Counted from the stretch's first letter, positions 8,738 to 25,478 are shown. The stretch is 64,000 nucleotides of DNA from Zafaria cholistanensis (GCF_008580665.1 NZ_BKDJ01000001.1:62001-126000), one strand, 5' to 3'. The notes: generated from the sequence alone by a model not told the origin. Program-made: numbers and translations.

Positions 8738-8773
8738 AAAGGCCCCGTCCACCGCTTGGTGGGCGGGGCCTTT
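8738..8773 (+). terminator. Terminator after rplL
   Basis: Perfect 16-bp stem AAAGGCCCCGTCCACC (8738-8753) with 8758-8773, loop GCTT, ending in TTT. It closes the rplJL operon. Confidence 0.85.
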
Positions 8774-8924
8774 GCGTTGCCCGCCGAAGCGTGGACGGGA
8801 TGCTGCCGGGACGTTCCGGCTGGAGCACCGGATTTGCCGCGGGACCGGGACATGCGGTGCAATTGAAGATAACGAACCCGTAACGCCATGGGTCTGGGGG
8901 CAGGAGTGTCCCGGAGGGAGCCGC

Positions 8925-10175
8925 ATGATTACGACCACCGCGCCGGGCCAGCCCGCCACCAGCCAGCCCGCCACCAGCGTGGCCGTGGCCCCCGCTGCGG
9001 CTCCCGCCGCGGCCCGGCCGCCGCGCCTGGCCCTGCTGGACGGCCTGCGCCTGGTGGCCGCCGTCGCCGTCGTCCTGTTCCACTGGACCGCCTGGCACCA
9101 CGGACACTGGGGGAGCGGGACCGCCCGGGAGGCCTGGCCGGTGCTGTCGCGGCTGAGCGTGTTCGGCAACATGGGCGTACAGCTGTTCTTCATCATCAGC
9201 GGCTTCGTCATCCTGCTCTCCAGCTACGGCAAGACGCCGGCCCGGTTCATCGGATCACGCATCGGCCGGCTCTATCCTGCCTACTGGGCGGCGGTGCTGC
9301 TGACCGGGGCGCTGGTGCTGTTCTTCTGGCCGGAGACGGGGGTCAGCCTCAGCCTCGCCGACTGGGCCATGAACCTGACCATGTTCCAGCAGGGCTTCGG
9401 GGTCCCGCACGTGGACGGGGTGTACTGGACGCTTTGGGCCGAGATGCGCTTCTACGGCTGGATCCTCGCGCTGATGCTGCTGGGCTGGCTCACCCCGGGC
9501 CCCCTGGTGGCCTTCGCCGCCCTGTGGCCCACCCTGGGCCTGTTCGAGCCGCAGATCACGGCGGCGCTCGGGGGCAACTGGGCCGAGCAGGTCCTCATCC
9601 CCGAGCATTCCCCGCTCTTCGCCGGCGGCATGGCGCTGTTCCTGATCTACCGCTTTGGGCACACCCCGCTGCGCTGGGCCGTGCTGCTCTACAACGTGGT
9701 CCTGGCCGCGCACCACACCGGCGTCACCGGAGCCCGGGAGGCCCTTGAACTGGTGGGGTACCAGGTGCCCGAGCAGGCGTACTGGGGCATCGTGGCCGGC
9801 CTCTTCGCCCTCGTGGCCGCACTGTCCCTGACCCCCCTTCGGTCCGTCAGCCTGCCGGGCATGGCCCTGGCCGGGGCGCTGACCTACCCCGTTTACCTGC
9901 TTCATGAGATCTGGGGCTGGTGGATCATTTCGGTGCTGAGCCCGGCCCTCCCGCGCCCGGTGGTGCTCGCGGTGGCACTGGCGGTGGTCTTCGCCGCCGC
10001 GTATCTGGTGAACCGGTACCTGGAACGGCGTTTCGGCCCCGCGCTCGGCCGGTGGGCCGGCCGCGGGGTGGAGGCGGCGGGGCGCCTGGCCGGCAGCGCG
10101 GTACGCAGTCTCGGGCGCAGTGCTGGGCGCAGTGCCGGGCGGGGGTTGGAACGGGTCGGGCCGGACCCGAAGTGA
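8925..10175 (+). CDS. Acyltransferase family 3 (OafA/YrhL-type) membrane protein
   Basis: Multi-pass membrane O-acyltransferase of 416 residues, from ATG 8925 behind GGAGGGAG. The N-terminal 34 residues are a Pro/Ala-rich cytoplasmic stretch. The family motif RLALLDGLRLVAAVAVVLFH includes the conserved Asp39, Arg42 and probable catalytic His53. Further motifs are GVQLFFIISGFVI and SRIGRLYPAYW, with about ten predicted transmembrane helices. Family members acetylate cell-surface polysaccharides, peptidoglycan or lipids. The C-terminal 60 residues are Arg/Gly-rich and unusual. The substrate is unknown. The gene stands alone between rplL and a convergent thiolase. Confidence 0.85.
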   Translation: MITTTAPGQPATSQPATSVAVAPAAAPAAARPPRLALLDGLRLVAAVAVVLFHWTAWHHGHWGSGTAREAWPVLSRLSVFGNMGVQLFFIISGFVILLSSYGKTPARFIGSRIGRLYPAYWAAVLLTGALVLFFWPETGVSLSLADWAMNLTMFQQGFGVPHVDGVYWTLWAEMRFYGWILALMLLGWLTPGPLVAFAALWPTLGLFEPQITAALGGNWAEQVLIPEHSPLFAGGMALFLIYRFGHTPLRWAVLLYNVVLAAHHTGVTGAREALELVGYQVPEQAYWGIVAGLFALVAALSLTPLRSVSLPGMALAGALTYPVYLLHEIWGWWIISVLSPALPRPVVLAVALAVVFAAAYLVNRYLERRFGPALGRWAGRGVEAAGRLAGSAVRSLGRSAGRSAGRGLERVGPDPK

Positions 10176-10192
10176 CGCCCCGCGGAACCGGG

Positions 10193-10251
10193 CCTGTTCG
10201 CTGACCCAGCCTGTTCGCTGACCCTGCCTGTTCGCGAAATTGGTTCGCGAA
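10193..10251. repeat. 17-bp tandem repeats plus paired TTCGCGAA palindromes
   Basis: CCTGTTCGCTGACCCAG and a one-mismatch copy lie head to tail (10193-10226) with a third partial copy. TTCGCGAA follows at 10231-10238 and 10244-10251; the two can pair as an 8-bp hairpin. They fill the 84-bp gap between convergent genes, so a bidirectional terminator role is possible. Confidence 0.8.
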
Positions 10252-10259
10252 ATGGGGCC

Positions 10260-11447
10260 TTATTCGCGGAAAAGGAGCAGGGCTTCGCCCTGGCCGCCGC
10301 CGCCGCACAGGCTGACGGCGGCCCTACCGCTGCCGCGCCGGTCCAGTTCCAGCGCCGCGTGCAGGGCCAGCCGCGCGCCGGAGGCGCCAATCGGATGCCC
10401 CAGCGCGATAGCGCCGCCATGGATGTTGGTCCGCTCCAGCGGGTAGCCCAGATCCTTCAGCGACTGCACGGCCACTGCGCCGAACGCCTCGTTGATCTCC
10501 ACGAAATCCAGCTCCCCGACGGACCAGCCGGCCCTGTCCAGGGCGGCCTCGATGGCGCGGGAGGGCTGCGAGTGCAGGGACGTGTCGGGGCCGGCCACCT
10601 GGCCCGCCACGCCAACCGTGGCCAGGATGCGCAGCCCCCGGGCCTCCGCGTAGCTGCGCGAGGTGAGCACCAGCGCCGCGGCTCCGTCGGAAATCGGGGA
10701 GGAGTTCCCGGCCGTGATGGTCCCCTCGGCCGCGAAGGCCGGCCGCAGCCCGGCCAGGGTGTCCGCAGTCGTGCCCGGCCGGACGCCCTCGTCCGCGGTG
10801 ACGGTGGAAGTCCCCCGGCGGTGCGGCACCTCTACCGGGACGATCTCGGCATCGAACACCCCCGCCCGCTGGGCCGCCGCGGCGCGCTGGTGGGACGCCG
10901 CGGCCACCTCGTCCTGCGCCTGCCGGCCGATGCCCAGGGCGGCATTGCGCGCCTCCGTGGAGGAACCCATGGAGAGCCCGTCGAACGCGTCGGTGAGTCC
11001 GTCGCGGGCCAGCGAATCACGCGCCGGAATATCCCCGTAGGTCCACCCCTGACGGGACCCCGGAAGCAGGTGCGGAGCCAGGCTCATGGACTCCTGGCCG
11101 CCGGCGACCACCACCTGCGCCTCCCCCAGGCGGATCTGGCGGGCGGCGTCGGTGACCGCGGCCAGCCCGGACAGGCACACCTTGTTCACCGTCACCGTGG
11201 GCACGTTCCATCCAATGCCCGCCGCGATGGCAGCCTGGCGGGCGGGGTTCTGCCCGCAGCCGGCCTGCACCACGTGGCCCATCACCACGGCATCGACATC
11301 CGCAGCGGGCACCCCCGCCCGCGTGAGGGCGCCGGCGATCGCGGTTCCGCCCAAGGTGGCGGCGGGAAGCGGGGCCAAAGCCCCGTTCAGGCGGCCGAAC
11401 GGGGTGCGGGCCCCGCCGACGATCACAGCATCACGGGAAGAAGGCAC
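10260..11447 (-). CDS. Acetyl-CoA C-acetyltransferase (thiolase)
   Basis: Thiolase of 395 residues that joins or cleaves acetyl-CoA and acyl-CoA units (acetoacetyl-CoA or fatty-acid/ketone metabolism). The complete catalytic set is visible: nucleophile Cys91 in VNKVCLSGLAAV, His351 in IALGHPIGASGARL and Cys381 in SLCGGGGQGEA. EINEAFGAVA is the further family signature. The start is GTG at 11447 behind CCAGGAG. It is transcribed away from rpoB; the AT-rich repeat island at 11532-11574 is its likely control region. Confidence 0.93.
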   Translation of the reverse strand: MPSSRDAVIVGGARTPFGRLNGALAPLPAATLGGTAIAGALTRAGVPAADVDAVVMGHVVQAGCGQNPARQAAIAAGIGWNVPTVTVNKVCLSGLAAVTDAARQIRLGEAQVVVAGGQESMSLAPHLLPGSRQGWTYGDIPARDSLARDGLTDAFDGLSMGSSTEARNAALGIGRQAQDEVAAASHQRAAAAQRAGVFDAEIVPVEVPHRRGTSTVTADEGVRPGTTADTLAGLRPAFAAEGTITAGNSSPISDGAAALVLTSRSYAEARGLRILATVGVAGQVAGPDTSLHSQPSRAIEAALDRAGWSVGELDFVEINEAFGAVAVQSLKDLGYPLERTNIHGGAIALGHPIGASGARLALHAALELDRRGSGRAAVSLCGGGGQGEALLLFRE

Positions 11448-11953
11448 TGGGTCACTCCTGGGACGGATGAACGGCTGCTGCCAGTCTAGACGTGGCCCCG
11501 CTCACAGGGTGAGCCCCAGCGGAGAGCATCCTTTTTTACAAAAAATGCACACATCATTTACAGTTTTTTACAAAGAATCTTGCAATTCTACGGCCAGAAT
11601 CACTTCCGGACGGTCCTCCGCCGTGGCTAAAGTGGCGGCAACGGCCCCGCCGGGGGGATGGGGCCGGTTCCACACCGCTACACCAGTCCGCAGCAGCACG
11701 GGCATCGGGGAGTCGTTGGGGGGTCCCGAAGCCGGACGCGGCGCGGAGGCCGCCATGGCGGCGGACCGGCAGGGCGCCGGCAGCGCGAAGGGGGATTCGC
11801 CGCAGCGCCGGGCCCGGCAAGCGGGGGACGGCGGCGCGGGGCTGCGTGCCGGTGCGGTTCGCGACTGCTGGGGGCAGCCGCGGGCGCGGCGGAGGCGGCC
11901 CCGCCCGGCCGGCCCGGAAGAGGCGGAGAAATTCCTGTCTTGCCGGAAGGGTA
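11448..11953. other. Non-coding interval between thiolase and the rpoB promoter
   Basis: No believable gene was found in this stretch of about 500 bp. It holds an AT-rich island (11520-11590) unlike its GC-rich surroundings, with two copies of TTTTTTACAAA, and further right a strongly GC-rich part (about 11700-11930) whose open frames look like composition artefacts. Confidence 0.6.
11532..11574. repeat. Paired TTTTTTACAAA repeats, operator-like
   Basis: The 11-bp sequence TTTTTTACAAA occurs at 11532-11542 and 11564-11574, exactly 32 bp apart (about three helical turns), with CATTTACAG between. It lies 85-127 bp upstream of the thiolase start on the opposite strand. Even spacing suggests a regulator binding one DNA face; the regulator is unknown. 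Confidence 0.5.
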
Positions 11954-11983
11954 TTCGACATGGTAGGAGCCAAGGTGTAGGAT
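11954..11983 (+). promoter_or_regulatory. Putative rpoBC promoter
   Basis: TTCGAC (11954-11959), 18-bp spacer, TAGGAT (11978-11983), giving a 5' leader of about 120 nt before rpoB. Both hexamers resemble vegetative actinobacterial promoter elements. Confidence 0.6.
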
Positions 11984-12113
11984 AGAGCTTTGCGTCTTCC
12001 CTCTTAACCTTCGGCCTTCATATAGCGGTGGGCTTGCTCCAATGGTTGCATTCCGGCACTTGCCGGGCGGGGGATGGGCGCCGGAAACCTGACGGTCTGT
12101 GGAAGGATCCATC

Positions 12114-15620
<3,507 letters not shown>

Positions 15621-15630
15621 CCACCGGCAG

Positions 15631-15662
15631 GCGGGCGCCCGGCATTGCTGCCGGGCACCCGC
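15631..15662 (+). other. Hairpin between rpoB and rpoC
   Basis: Fourteen-base-pair stem with one mismatch (15631-15644 with 15649-15662), loop TTGC. TTTTT is found 11 nt downstream. It could be a weak attenuator or an RNase processing site between the two subunit genes. Confidence 0.5.
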
Positions 15663-15749
15663 CGCCGTACCGGTTTTTCCCGATCCACCGGCGGTTTAGG
15701 ACCGCCGACGAACAAGACTTCAGAGAACAAAGAGAGAGACAGGGACCAC

Positions 15750-19640
<3,891 letters not shown>

Positions 19641-19652
19641 ACCGGAAGGCGA

Positions 19653-19682
19653 ACGTCCCGCCGGATGCGACCGGCGGGACGT
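19653..19682 (+). terminator. First terminator after rpoC
   Basis: Perfect 12-bp stem ACGTCCCGCCGG (19653-19664) with 19671-19682, loop ATGCGA, 13 bp after the rpoC stop. No T-run follows, so it works together with the next hairpin if at all. Confidence 0.65.
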
Positions 19683-19688
19683 CCCAGC

Positions 19689-19726
19689 GCGAGGCGGCCG
19701 GCACCGAAGGGTGCCGGCCGCCTCGC
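19689..19726 (+). terminator. Second terminator after rpoC
   Basis: Perfect 17-bp stem (19689-19705 with 19710-19726), loop GAAG, six bases after the first hairpin. Tandem hairpins suggest firm separation of rpoBC from the rpsL operon. Confidence 0.75.
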
Positions 19727-19874
19727 GGCGTTTGGCGCACCCTTCAGTCCTGCCCGCCTCCACGCGCTCCTGCGCGAGCAGTGTTGCCGCCCGGGCTGCG
19801 CGGGCCCTGCGGACAGTGCGGGCGTGCGGCGGGGACGGGGGAGACCCGCGTCATTAAGCCCGACGGCGGCGTGA

Positions 19875-19880
19875 TAGACT
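19875..19880 (+). promoter_or_regulatory. Putative -10 element of the rpsL (str) operon
   Basis: TGATAGACT gives a -10 of TAGACT. No good -35 was seen (CATTAA is at about the right distance). The same hexamer precedes tuf and secY. A 5' leader of about 185 nt would follow. Confidence 0.5.
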
Positions 19881-19897
19881 AAATGCAATTGTTTTAT

Positions 19898-19957
19898 GTG
19901 TGGCAAATGGACACGGTCCGGGTTGCGGGGAACTTGCGCAACAGATGCCACACTTTT
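19898..19957 (+). promoter_or_regulatory. Structured rpsL leader (nested hairpin, T-run)
   Basis: Outer arms GTGTGGCA (19898-19905) and TGCCACAC (19946-19953) enclose an inner stem GTTGCG/CGCAAC (19922-19927, 19937-19942). TTTT follows directly at 19954-19957. The shape is that of an attenuator or autoregulatory protein-binding site in the 5' leader of the str operon. No known family was recognised. Confidence 0.5.
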
Positions 19958-20071
19958 GCACGCCTACGGTCGAATCCGCGGAGGGTGCGATGAAACGACC
20001 AAAAGCGCAGCGCCGCTCGCCAGCACGTGGGCCGGGGGCGCGGCAGAACCAAGAAACCGGAGGACACGAAA

Positions 20072-20446
20072 GTGCCTACTATTCAGCAGCTGGTCCGTAA
20101 GGGCCGCTCGCCGAAGGTCAACAAGACCAAGGCTCCCGCCCTCAAGGGCAACCCGATGCGTCGTGGCGTGTGCACCCGCGTGTACACCACGACCCCGAAG
20201 AAGCCGAACTCCGCGCTCCGCAAGGTCGCCCGCGTCCGCCTCGCCGGCGGCATCGAGGTTACCGCGTACATCCCGGGCGTTGGCCACAACCTGCAGGAGC
20301 ACTCCATCGTGCTCGTCCGCGGCGGCCGTGTGAAGGACCTTCCGGGTGTCCGTTACAAGATCGTCCGTGGCGCCCTTGATACCCAGGGTGTGAAGAACCG
20401 CCAGCAGGCCCGCTCCCGCTACGGCGCCAAGAAGGAGAAGAAGTAA
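20072..20446 (+). CDS. rpsL: 30S ribosomal protein S12
   Basis: Decoding-centre protein of 124 residues, starting from GTG 20072 behind CCGGAGGA. Lys43 ([13 protein letters not shown]) and Lys88 ([12 protein letters not shown]) are both lysine, the streptomycin-sensitive state. It heads the rpsL-rpsG-fusA operon. The stop overlaps the rpsG start (TAATG). Confidence 0.97.
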   Translation: MPTIQQLVRKGRSPKVNKTKAPALKGNPMRRGVCTRVYTTTPKKPNSALRKVARVRLAGGIEVTAYIPGVGHNLQEHSIVLVRGGRVKDLPGVRYKIVRGALDTQGVKNRQQARSRYGAKKEKK

Positions 20447-20916
20447 TGCCTCGTAAGGGTCCGGCGCCCAAGCGCCCCCTCGTTTCCGATCCGGTCTACG
20501 GGTCCCCGATGGTCACGCAGCTGATCAACAAGGTCCTGCTGGACGGCAAGAAGTCCACCGCTGAGCGCATCGTTTACGGCGCGCTTGAGGGTGCCCAGGC
20601 CAAGAACGGTGCCGACCCGGTCGTCACCCTGAAGAAGGCCATGGACAACATCCGTCCGGCCCTCGAGGTCCGCTCCCGCCGCGTCGGCGGCGCCACCTAC
20701 CAGGTGCCGGTCGAGGTCAAGCCGGGTCGCGCCACCGCGCTGGCCCTGCGCTGGCTGGTCGGCTACTCCAAGGCCCGCCGCGAGAAGACGATGATCGAGC
20801 GTCTCATGAACGAGATCCTGGACGCCTCGAACGGTCTGGGTGCCGCTGTGAAGCGCCGCGAAGACACGCACAAGATGGCCGAGTCCAACAAGGCCTTCGC
20901 CCACTACCGCTGGTAA
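20446..20916 (+). CDS. rpsG: 30S ribosomal protein S7
   Basis: Primary 16S rRNA-binding protein that nucleates the 30S head and contacts the E-site tRNA; 156 residues, the family length. Typical blocks are [37 protein letters not shown] and the C-terminal AFAHYRW. ATG at 20446 overlaps the rpsL stop by one base, so translation is coupled. In other bacteria S7 represses the str operon. Confidence 0.97.
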   Translation: MPRKGPAPKRPLVSDPVYGSPMVTQLINKVLLDGKKSTAERIVYGALEGAQAKNGADPVVTLKKAMDNIRPALEVRSRRVGGATYQVPVEVKPGRATALALRWLVGYSKARREKTMIERLMNEILDASNGLGAAVKRREDTHKMAESNKAFAHYRW

Positions 20917-20932
20917 TAGGCACTTAAGGCGC

Positions 20933-20971
20933 GACGGCGGTTGCGGCACCTCGGGTGCCGCCTCCGCCGTC
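20933..20971 (+). other. Two-part hairpin between rpsG and fusA
   Basis: Outer stem GACGGCGG (20933-20940) with CCGCCGTC (20964-20971), inner stem GCGGCACC/GGTGCCGC with loop TCG. No T-run follows. It is probably an mRNA stability or partial termination element that sets the S7 to EF-G ratio. Confidence 0.5.
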
Positions 20972-21003
20972 GTCCCGGCAACCACAGATTTTAGGGAGAC
21001 ACC

Positions 21004-23118
21004 GTGGCACAGGACGTGCTTACCGACCTCAGCAAGGTCCGCAACATCGGCATCATGGCGCACATCGATGCCGGCAAGACCACCACTACGGAGCGCATCC
21101 TGTTCTACACGGGTGTGAGCCACAAGATCGGCGAGACGCACGACGGCGCTTCGACGACCGACTGGATGGAGCAGGAGAAGGAGCGCGGCATCACCATCAC
21201 GTCCGCGGCCGTCACCTGCTTCTGGAACAAGAACCAGATCAACATCATCGACACCCCGGGCCACGTTGACTTCACCGTCGAGGTGGAGCGCTCCCTGCGC
21301 GTGCTCGATGGCGCCGTTGCCGTCTTCGACGGCAAGGAGGGCGTCGAGCCGCAGTCCGAGACCGTGTGGCGCCAGGCCGACAAGTACAACGTGCCGCGCA
21401 TCTGCTTCGTCAACAAGATGGACAAGCTCGGCGCCGACTTCTACTTCACCGTCGACACCATCATCAAGCGTCTGGGCGCCAAGCCGCTGGTCATGCAGCT
21501 GCCGATCGGTTCCGAGAGCGAATTCACCGGCGTCGTGGACCTGCTCACCATGAAGGCCTTCGTGTGGCCGGGCGACGCCAAGGGCGACGTCACCATGGGT
21601 GCGGCCTACGAGACCCAGGACATCCCGGCCGACCTTCAGGAGAAGGCCGAGGAGTACCGCGCCAAGCTGGTCGAGGACGTCGCCGAGGGCTCCGAGGAGC
21701 TCATGGAGAAGTACCTCGAGGGCGAAGAGATCTCCATCGACGAGCTGAAGGCCGGCATCCGCAAGATGGTCGTCAACTCGGAGATCTACCCGGTCTTCTG
21801 TGGTTCCGCCTTCAAGAACCGCGGCGTGCAGCCGATGCTCGACGCCGTCATCGACTTCCTGCCGTCTCCGGTCGACGTTCCCCCGATGATCGGTCACGAC
21901 CCGAAGAACGAAGAGATCGAGCTCACCCGCAAGCCGGCCATCGACGAGCCGTTCTCCGCGCTGGCGTTCAAGATCGCTGCCCACCCGTTCTTCGGCCAGC
22001 TGAACTTCATCCGCGTGTACTCCGGCAAGGCCACCCCGGGCACCCAGGTGCTCAACTCCACCAAGGGCAAGAAGGAGCGTCTGGGCAAGCTGTTCCAGAT
22101 GCACGCCAACAAGGAGATGCCCGTCGATGAGGTCGTCGCCGGCCACATCTACGCCGTCATCGGCCTGAAGGACACCACCACGGGCGACACCCTGTGCGAC
22201 ATCGAGAACCCGATCGTCCTCGAGTCCATGTCCTTCCCCGCCCCGGTGATCTTCGTGGCCATCGAGCCGAAGACCAAGGGTGACCAGGAGAAGCTCTCCA
22301 CGGCCATCCAGAAGCTCTCCGCCGAGGACCCGACCTTCACCGTCTCCCTCAACGAGGACACCGGCCAGACCGAGATCGGCGGCATGGGCGAGCTCCACCT
22401 GGACATCCTGGTGGACCGCATGCGCCGCGAGTTCAAGGTCGAGGCCAACGTGGGCAAGCCGCAGGTCGCCTACCGCGAGACCATCAAGAAGAAGGTCGAG
22501 AAGGTCGACTTCACCCACAAGAAGCAGACCGGTGGTTCCGGCCAGTTCGCAAAGGTCCAGGTGAGCTTCGAGCCGCTGGAGACCACGGACGGCACCTTCT
22601 ACGAGTTCGAGAACGCCGTCACCGGTGGCCGCATCCCGCGCGAGTACATCCCCTCGGTCGACGCGGGCATCCAGGACGCCATGCAGTTCGGCATCCTGGC
22701 CGGCTACCCGATGGTCGGCGTCAAGGCGATCCTGACCGACGGCGCCTACCACGACGTCGACTCCTCGGAAATGGCGTTCAAGATCGCCGGTTCCCAGGTG
22801 TTCAAGGAAGGCGCGCGCCGCGCCAACCCGATCATCCTCGAGCCGCTCATGGCCGTCGAGGTCCGCACCCCGGAAGAGTACATGGGCGACGTCATCGGCG
22901 ACCTGAACTCCCGCCGTGGCCAGATCCAGTCCATGGAAGACGCCGCCGGCGTCAAGGTGGTCAGCGCCCTGGTCCCGCTGTCCGAGATGTTTGGATACAT
23001 CGGCGACCTGCGGTCCAAGACCCAGGGCCGCGCGGTGTACTCGATGACCTTCGACAGCTACGCCGAGGTCCCGAAGGCCGTTGCCGACGAGATCATCCAG
23101 AAGTCCCGCGGCGAGTAA
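21004..23118 (+). CDS. fusA: Elongation factor G
   Basis: Translocation GTPase of 704 residues from GTG 21004 behind TTAGGGAG. The P-loop AHIDAGKTT is at residues 19-27, DTPGHVDF begins at Asp83 and NKMD is at 137-140. Domain III-V motifs such as [18 protein letters not shown] and [14 protein letters not shown] are complete. This is the standard ribosome-bound EF-G of the str operon, not a tetracycline-protection paralogue. Confidence 0.97.
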   Translation: MAQDVLTDLSKVRNIGIMAHIDAGKTTTTERILFYTGVSHKIGETHDGASTTDWMEQEKERGITITSAAVTCFWNKNQINIIDTPGHVDFTVEVERSLRVLDGAVAVFDGKEGVEPQSETVWRQADKYNVPRICFVNKMDKLGADFYFTVDTIIKRLGAKPLVMQLPIGSESEFTGVVDLLTMKAFVWPGDAKGDVTMGAAYETQDIPADLQEKAEEYRAKLVEDVAEGSEELMEKYLEGEEISIDELKAGIRKMVVNSEIYPVFCGSAFKNRGVQPMLDAVIDFLPSPVDVPPMIGHDPKNEEIELTRKPAIDEPFSALAFKIAAHPFFGQLNFIRVYSGKATPGTQVLNSTKGKKERLGKLFQMHANKEMPVDEVVAGHIYAVIGLKDTTTGDTLCDIENPIVLESMSFPAPVIFVAIEPKTKGDQEKLSTAIQKLSAEDPTFTVSLNEDTGQTEIGGMGELHLDILVDRMRREFKVEANVGKPQVAYRETIKKKVEKVDFTHKKQTGGSGQFAKVQVSFEPLETTDGTFYEFENAVTGGRIPREYIPSVDAGIQDAMQFGILAGYPMVGVKAILTDGAYHDVDSSEMAFKIAGSQVFKEGARRANPIILEPLMAVEVRTPEEYMGDVIGDLNSRRGQIQSMEDAAGVKVVSALVPLSEMFGYIGDLRSKTQGRAVYSMTFDSYAEVPKAVADEIIQKSRGE

Positions 23119-23174
23119 TCGCCCGGGGTCGAAAGACCGGCCGTGACTTCGGGAAACCGGGGAAACGCCACAGC

Positions 23175-23211
23175 GTGGGGCTGGCCTTCGGGCAGCCGGG
23201 GCCGGCCCCAC
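23175..23211 (+). terminator. Hairpin between fusA and tuf
   Basis: Twelve-base-pair stem with one T-G pair (23175-23186 with 23200-23211). It precedes a separate tuf promoter, consistent with termination or attenuation after fusA. Confidence 0.5.
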
Positions 23212-23257
23212 GGTGCGGGAACCGCACGCTCCTGACGGAGCGGATGGGCCACCGCAA

Positions 23258-23288
23258 TTTCAAGAAATCAAGAAGCCCACAGTAGACT
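23258..23288 (+). promoter_or_regulatory. Putative tuf promoter
   Basis: TAGACT at 23283-23288 is the same -10 as at rpsL and secY, with a weak -35 TTTCAA at 23258. A dedicated promoter would allow the high EF-Tu level that cells need. Confidence 0.5.
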
Positions 23289-23356
23289 TGCATGAGTTTC
23301 CCCCGCGAACAGCGTGGGTGGAGGTAAGTCTTCTGAATACGTTCTAGGAGGAACCT

Positions 23357-24547
23357 GTGGCGAAGGCAAAGTTCGAGCGGACTAAGCCGCACGTCAACAT
23401 CGGCACCATCGGTCACGTTGACCACGGTAAGACCACGTTGACCGCTGCCATTTCCAAGGTGCTTGCTGACAAGTACCCCGATCTCAACGAGCAGCGTGAC
23501 TTCGCGCAGATCGACTCCGCTCCGGAGGAGCGCCAGCGCGGTATCACCATCAACATCTCCCACATTGAGTACCAGACGGAGAAGCGCCACTACGCGCACG
23601 TTGATGCCCCGGGTCACGCCGACTACATCAAGAACATGATCACTGGTGCCGCCCAGATGGACGGTGCCATCCTCGTGGTCGCCGCCACTGACGGCCCGAT
23701 GGCCCAGACCCGCGAGCACGTTCTGCTCGCCCGCCAGGTCGGCGTGCCGTACCTGCTGGTCGCGCTGAACAAGGCCGACATGGTTGAGGACGAGGAACTC
23801 CTCGACCTCGTCGAGATGGAAGTTCGCGAGCTGCTGTCCTCCCAGGGCTTCGACGGCGACAACGCTCCGGTCGTGCGCGTTTCGGGCCTGAAGGCTCTGG
23901 AAGGCGACCCGAAGTGGGTCAAGTCCGTCGAGGAACTGATGGAAGCTGTCGACGAGAACGTGCCGGACCCGGTGCGTGACCGCGACAAGCCGTTCCTGAT
24001 GCCGATCGAGGACGTTTTCACGATCACCGGTCGTGGCACCGTCGTCACCGGCCGCGCCGAGCGTGGCACCCTGCCGATCAACTCCGAGGTCGAGATCGTC
24101 GGCATCCGCCCGGTCCAGAAGACCACGGTCACCGGCATCGAGATGTTCCACAAGCAGCTCGACGAGGCCTGGGCCGGCGAGAACTGTGGTCTGCTGCTTC
24201 GCGGTATCAAGCGCGAAGACGTGGAGCGTGGCCAGGTTGTCGTCAAGCCGGGTTCCATCACCCCGCACACCGACTTCGAGGCCAACGTCTACATCCTCTC
24301 CAAGGACGAAGGCGGCCGCCACAACCCGTTCTACTCGAACTACCGCCCGCAGTTCTACTTCCGCACCACGGACGTGACCGGCGTTATCACCCTGCCGGAA
24401 GGCACCGAAATGGTTATGCCGGGTGACAACACCGAGATGACCGTTGCGCTGATCCAGCCGATCGCAATGGAAGAGGGCCTCGGCTTCGCCATCCGTGAGG
24501 GTGGCCGCACCGTTGGCTCGGGCCGCGTTACCAAGATCATCAAGTAG
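23357..24547 (+). CDS. tuf: Elongation factor Tu
   Basis: GTPase that delivers aminoacyl-tRNA to the ribosome; 396 residues from GTG 23357 behind [16 protein letters not shown] (19-26), DAPGHADY (from Asp83) and NKAD (138-141) are the GTP-binding motifs. Domains II and III are complete, ending VTKIIK. The single copy in this window is followed by a strong terminator. Confidence 0.98.
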   Translation: MAKAKFERTKPHVNIGTIGHVDHGKTTLTAAISKVLADKYPDLNEQRDFAQIDSAPEERQRGITINISHIEYQTEKRHYAHVDAPGHADYIKNMITGAAQMDGAILVVAATDGPMAQTREHVLLARQVGVPYLLVALNKADMVEDEELLDLVEMEVRELLSSQGFDGDNAPVVRVSGLKALEGDPKWVKSVEELMEAVDENVPDPVRDRDKPFLMPIEDVFTITGRGTVVTGRAERGTLPINSEVEIVGIRPVQKTTVTGIEMFHKQLDEAWAGENCGLLLRGIKREDVERGQVVVKPGSITPHTDFEANVYILSKDEGGRHNPFYSNYRPQFYFRTTDVTGVITLPEGTEMVMPGDNTEMTVALIQPIAMEEGLGFAIREGGRTVGSGRVTKIIK

Positions 24548-24622
24548 TTTCTGCTTGGATCTATGGCCCGATGATCCGGACCTGATGGCATACGCCTGAT
24601 GGTCCGGGCCTGACGACCGAAC

Positions 24623-24659
24623 AGAAGGGCCCCGCTGCTTTGGCAGCGGGGCCCTTCTG
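24623..24659 (+). terminator. Terminator after tuf
   Basis: Perfect 16-bp stem AGAAGGGCCCCGCTGC (24623-24638) with 24643-24658, loop TTTG. Confidence 0.85.
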
Positions 24660-24821
24660 TTATGCCCGCGAACTGTCATGCCCGTTTACTGGTGTGCCTG
24701 CCTACCGGCAGGCCCGGGTATCGGCCGGCCTGTGGGCTGGAGTTTCCGCGGGTTGCCGCGTCCCCTCGTGGCGCCGGGCGTGCTGGCCGGGTCGCGGGAC
24801 CGTGGGGGATAGGCTCTGCGC

Positions 24822-25478
24822 ATGGGATGGATGCGGCGGGTGAACCGTAACGGCGGGGGGCCAAAAAGCGGGCGGCGGAGCCGGTCCGCGCGGACAGCCG
24901 CGCTGGCTGCCGGCCTTCTCCTGGCCGGCGGAGCCGCCTGGCTTGCCCTGGACAGCGGATCGCTCGGGCCGCTGGCGGACCTGCCGGGGGACAAGGGAAC
25001 GGCAACCGCGGCTGCCGGTTTGGTCCCGCGTCCCCGGGACGCGGTCCCCCTGCGCGTCCGCTCGGTGCACGACGGCGATACGCTCCGGCTGCGTCCGGCC
25101 CGGGCGGCCGGGAAGGGGGACCCCGGATGGCTTGCGGATCTGGAGGCCGGGCGCGTGCGGCTGATTGGAGTGGACGCTCCCGAGGTGGGAAAGCGGGCTG
25201 AGTGCCACGGCGCCGAAGCCACCGCGGCGCTGCGTGCCCTGGCTCCGGCCGGATCCACGGTGTGGGGGGCCGCCGACGCCGAGGAGTACGACCGGTACGG
25301 GCGGGTGCTGCTGTATCTGTGGAACGGCGACGGGCGGTTCATCCAGGCGGAGCTGGCCGCGGCCGGCGCGGTGGAGGCCCTGGCGGTGGGTCGGAACACC
25401 ACACACTTCGCGCTTTTGGAGGCCCTGGAGCAGCAGGCCCGGGACGCCGGCAGGGGACAGTGGTCCGCCTGCCGCTGA
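24822..25478 (+). CDS. Membrane-anchored thermonuclease-family nuclease
   Basis: Staphylococcal-nuclease-fold protein of 218 residues. A hydrophobic signal or anchor segment (residues 25-43, AALAAGLLLAGGAAWLAL) suggests export or outward anchoring. The SNase domain (about 76-218) keeps the calcium-site region VHDGDTLRL (Asp84, Asp86), Arg113 and Glu121 in VRLIGVDAPEVG, and Arg161 in EYDRYGRVLLYL, matching the catalytic Arg-Glu-Arg set of the family. It probably degrades extracellular DNA or RNA. It interrupts the usual tuf to rpsJ adjacency and has no partner gene. Confidence 0.85.
   Translation: MGWMRRVNRNGGGPKSGRRSRSARTAALAAGLLLAGGAAWLALDSGSLGPLADLPGDKGTATAAAGLVPRPRDAVPLRVRSVHDGDTLRLRPARAAGKGDPGWLADLEAGRVRLIGVDAPEVGKRAECHGAEATAALRALAPAGSTVWGAADAEEYDRYGRVLLYLWNGDGRFIQAELAAAGAVEALAVGRNTTHFALLEALEQQARDAGRGQWSACR

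Noticed and set aside
11554-11985. Open frames on both strands upstream of rpoB
   Set aside because: Low-complexity Arg/Pro/Ala products typical of GC-rich non-coding DNA, overlapping the rpoB promoter.
24822-25478. Nuclease gene as part of the S10 operon
   Set aside because: A strong terminator precedes it and a 456-bp leader region separates it from rpsJ; it has no ribosomal role.
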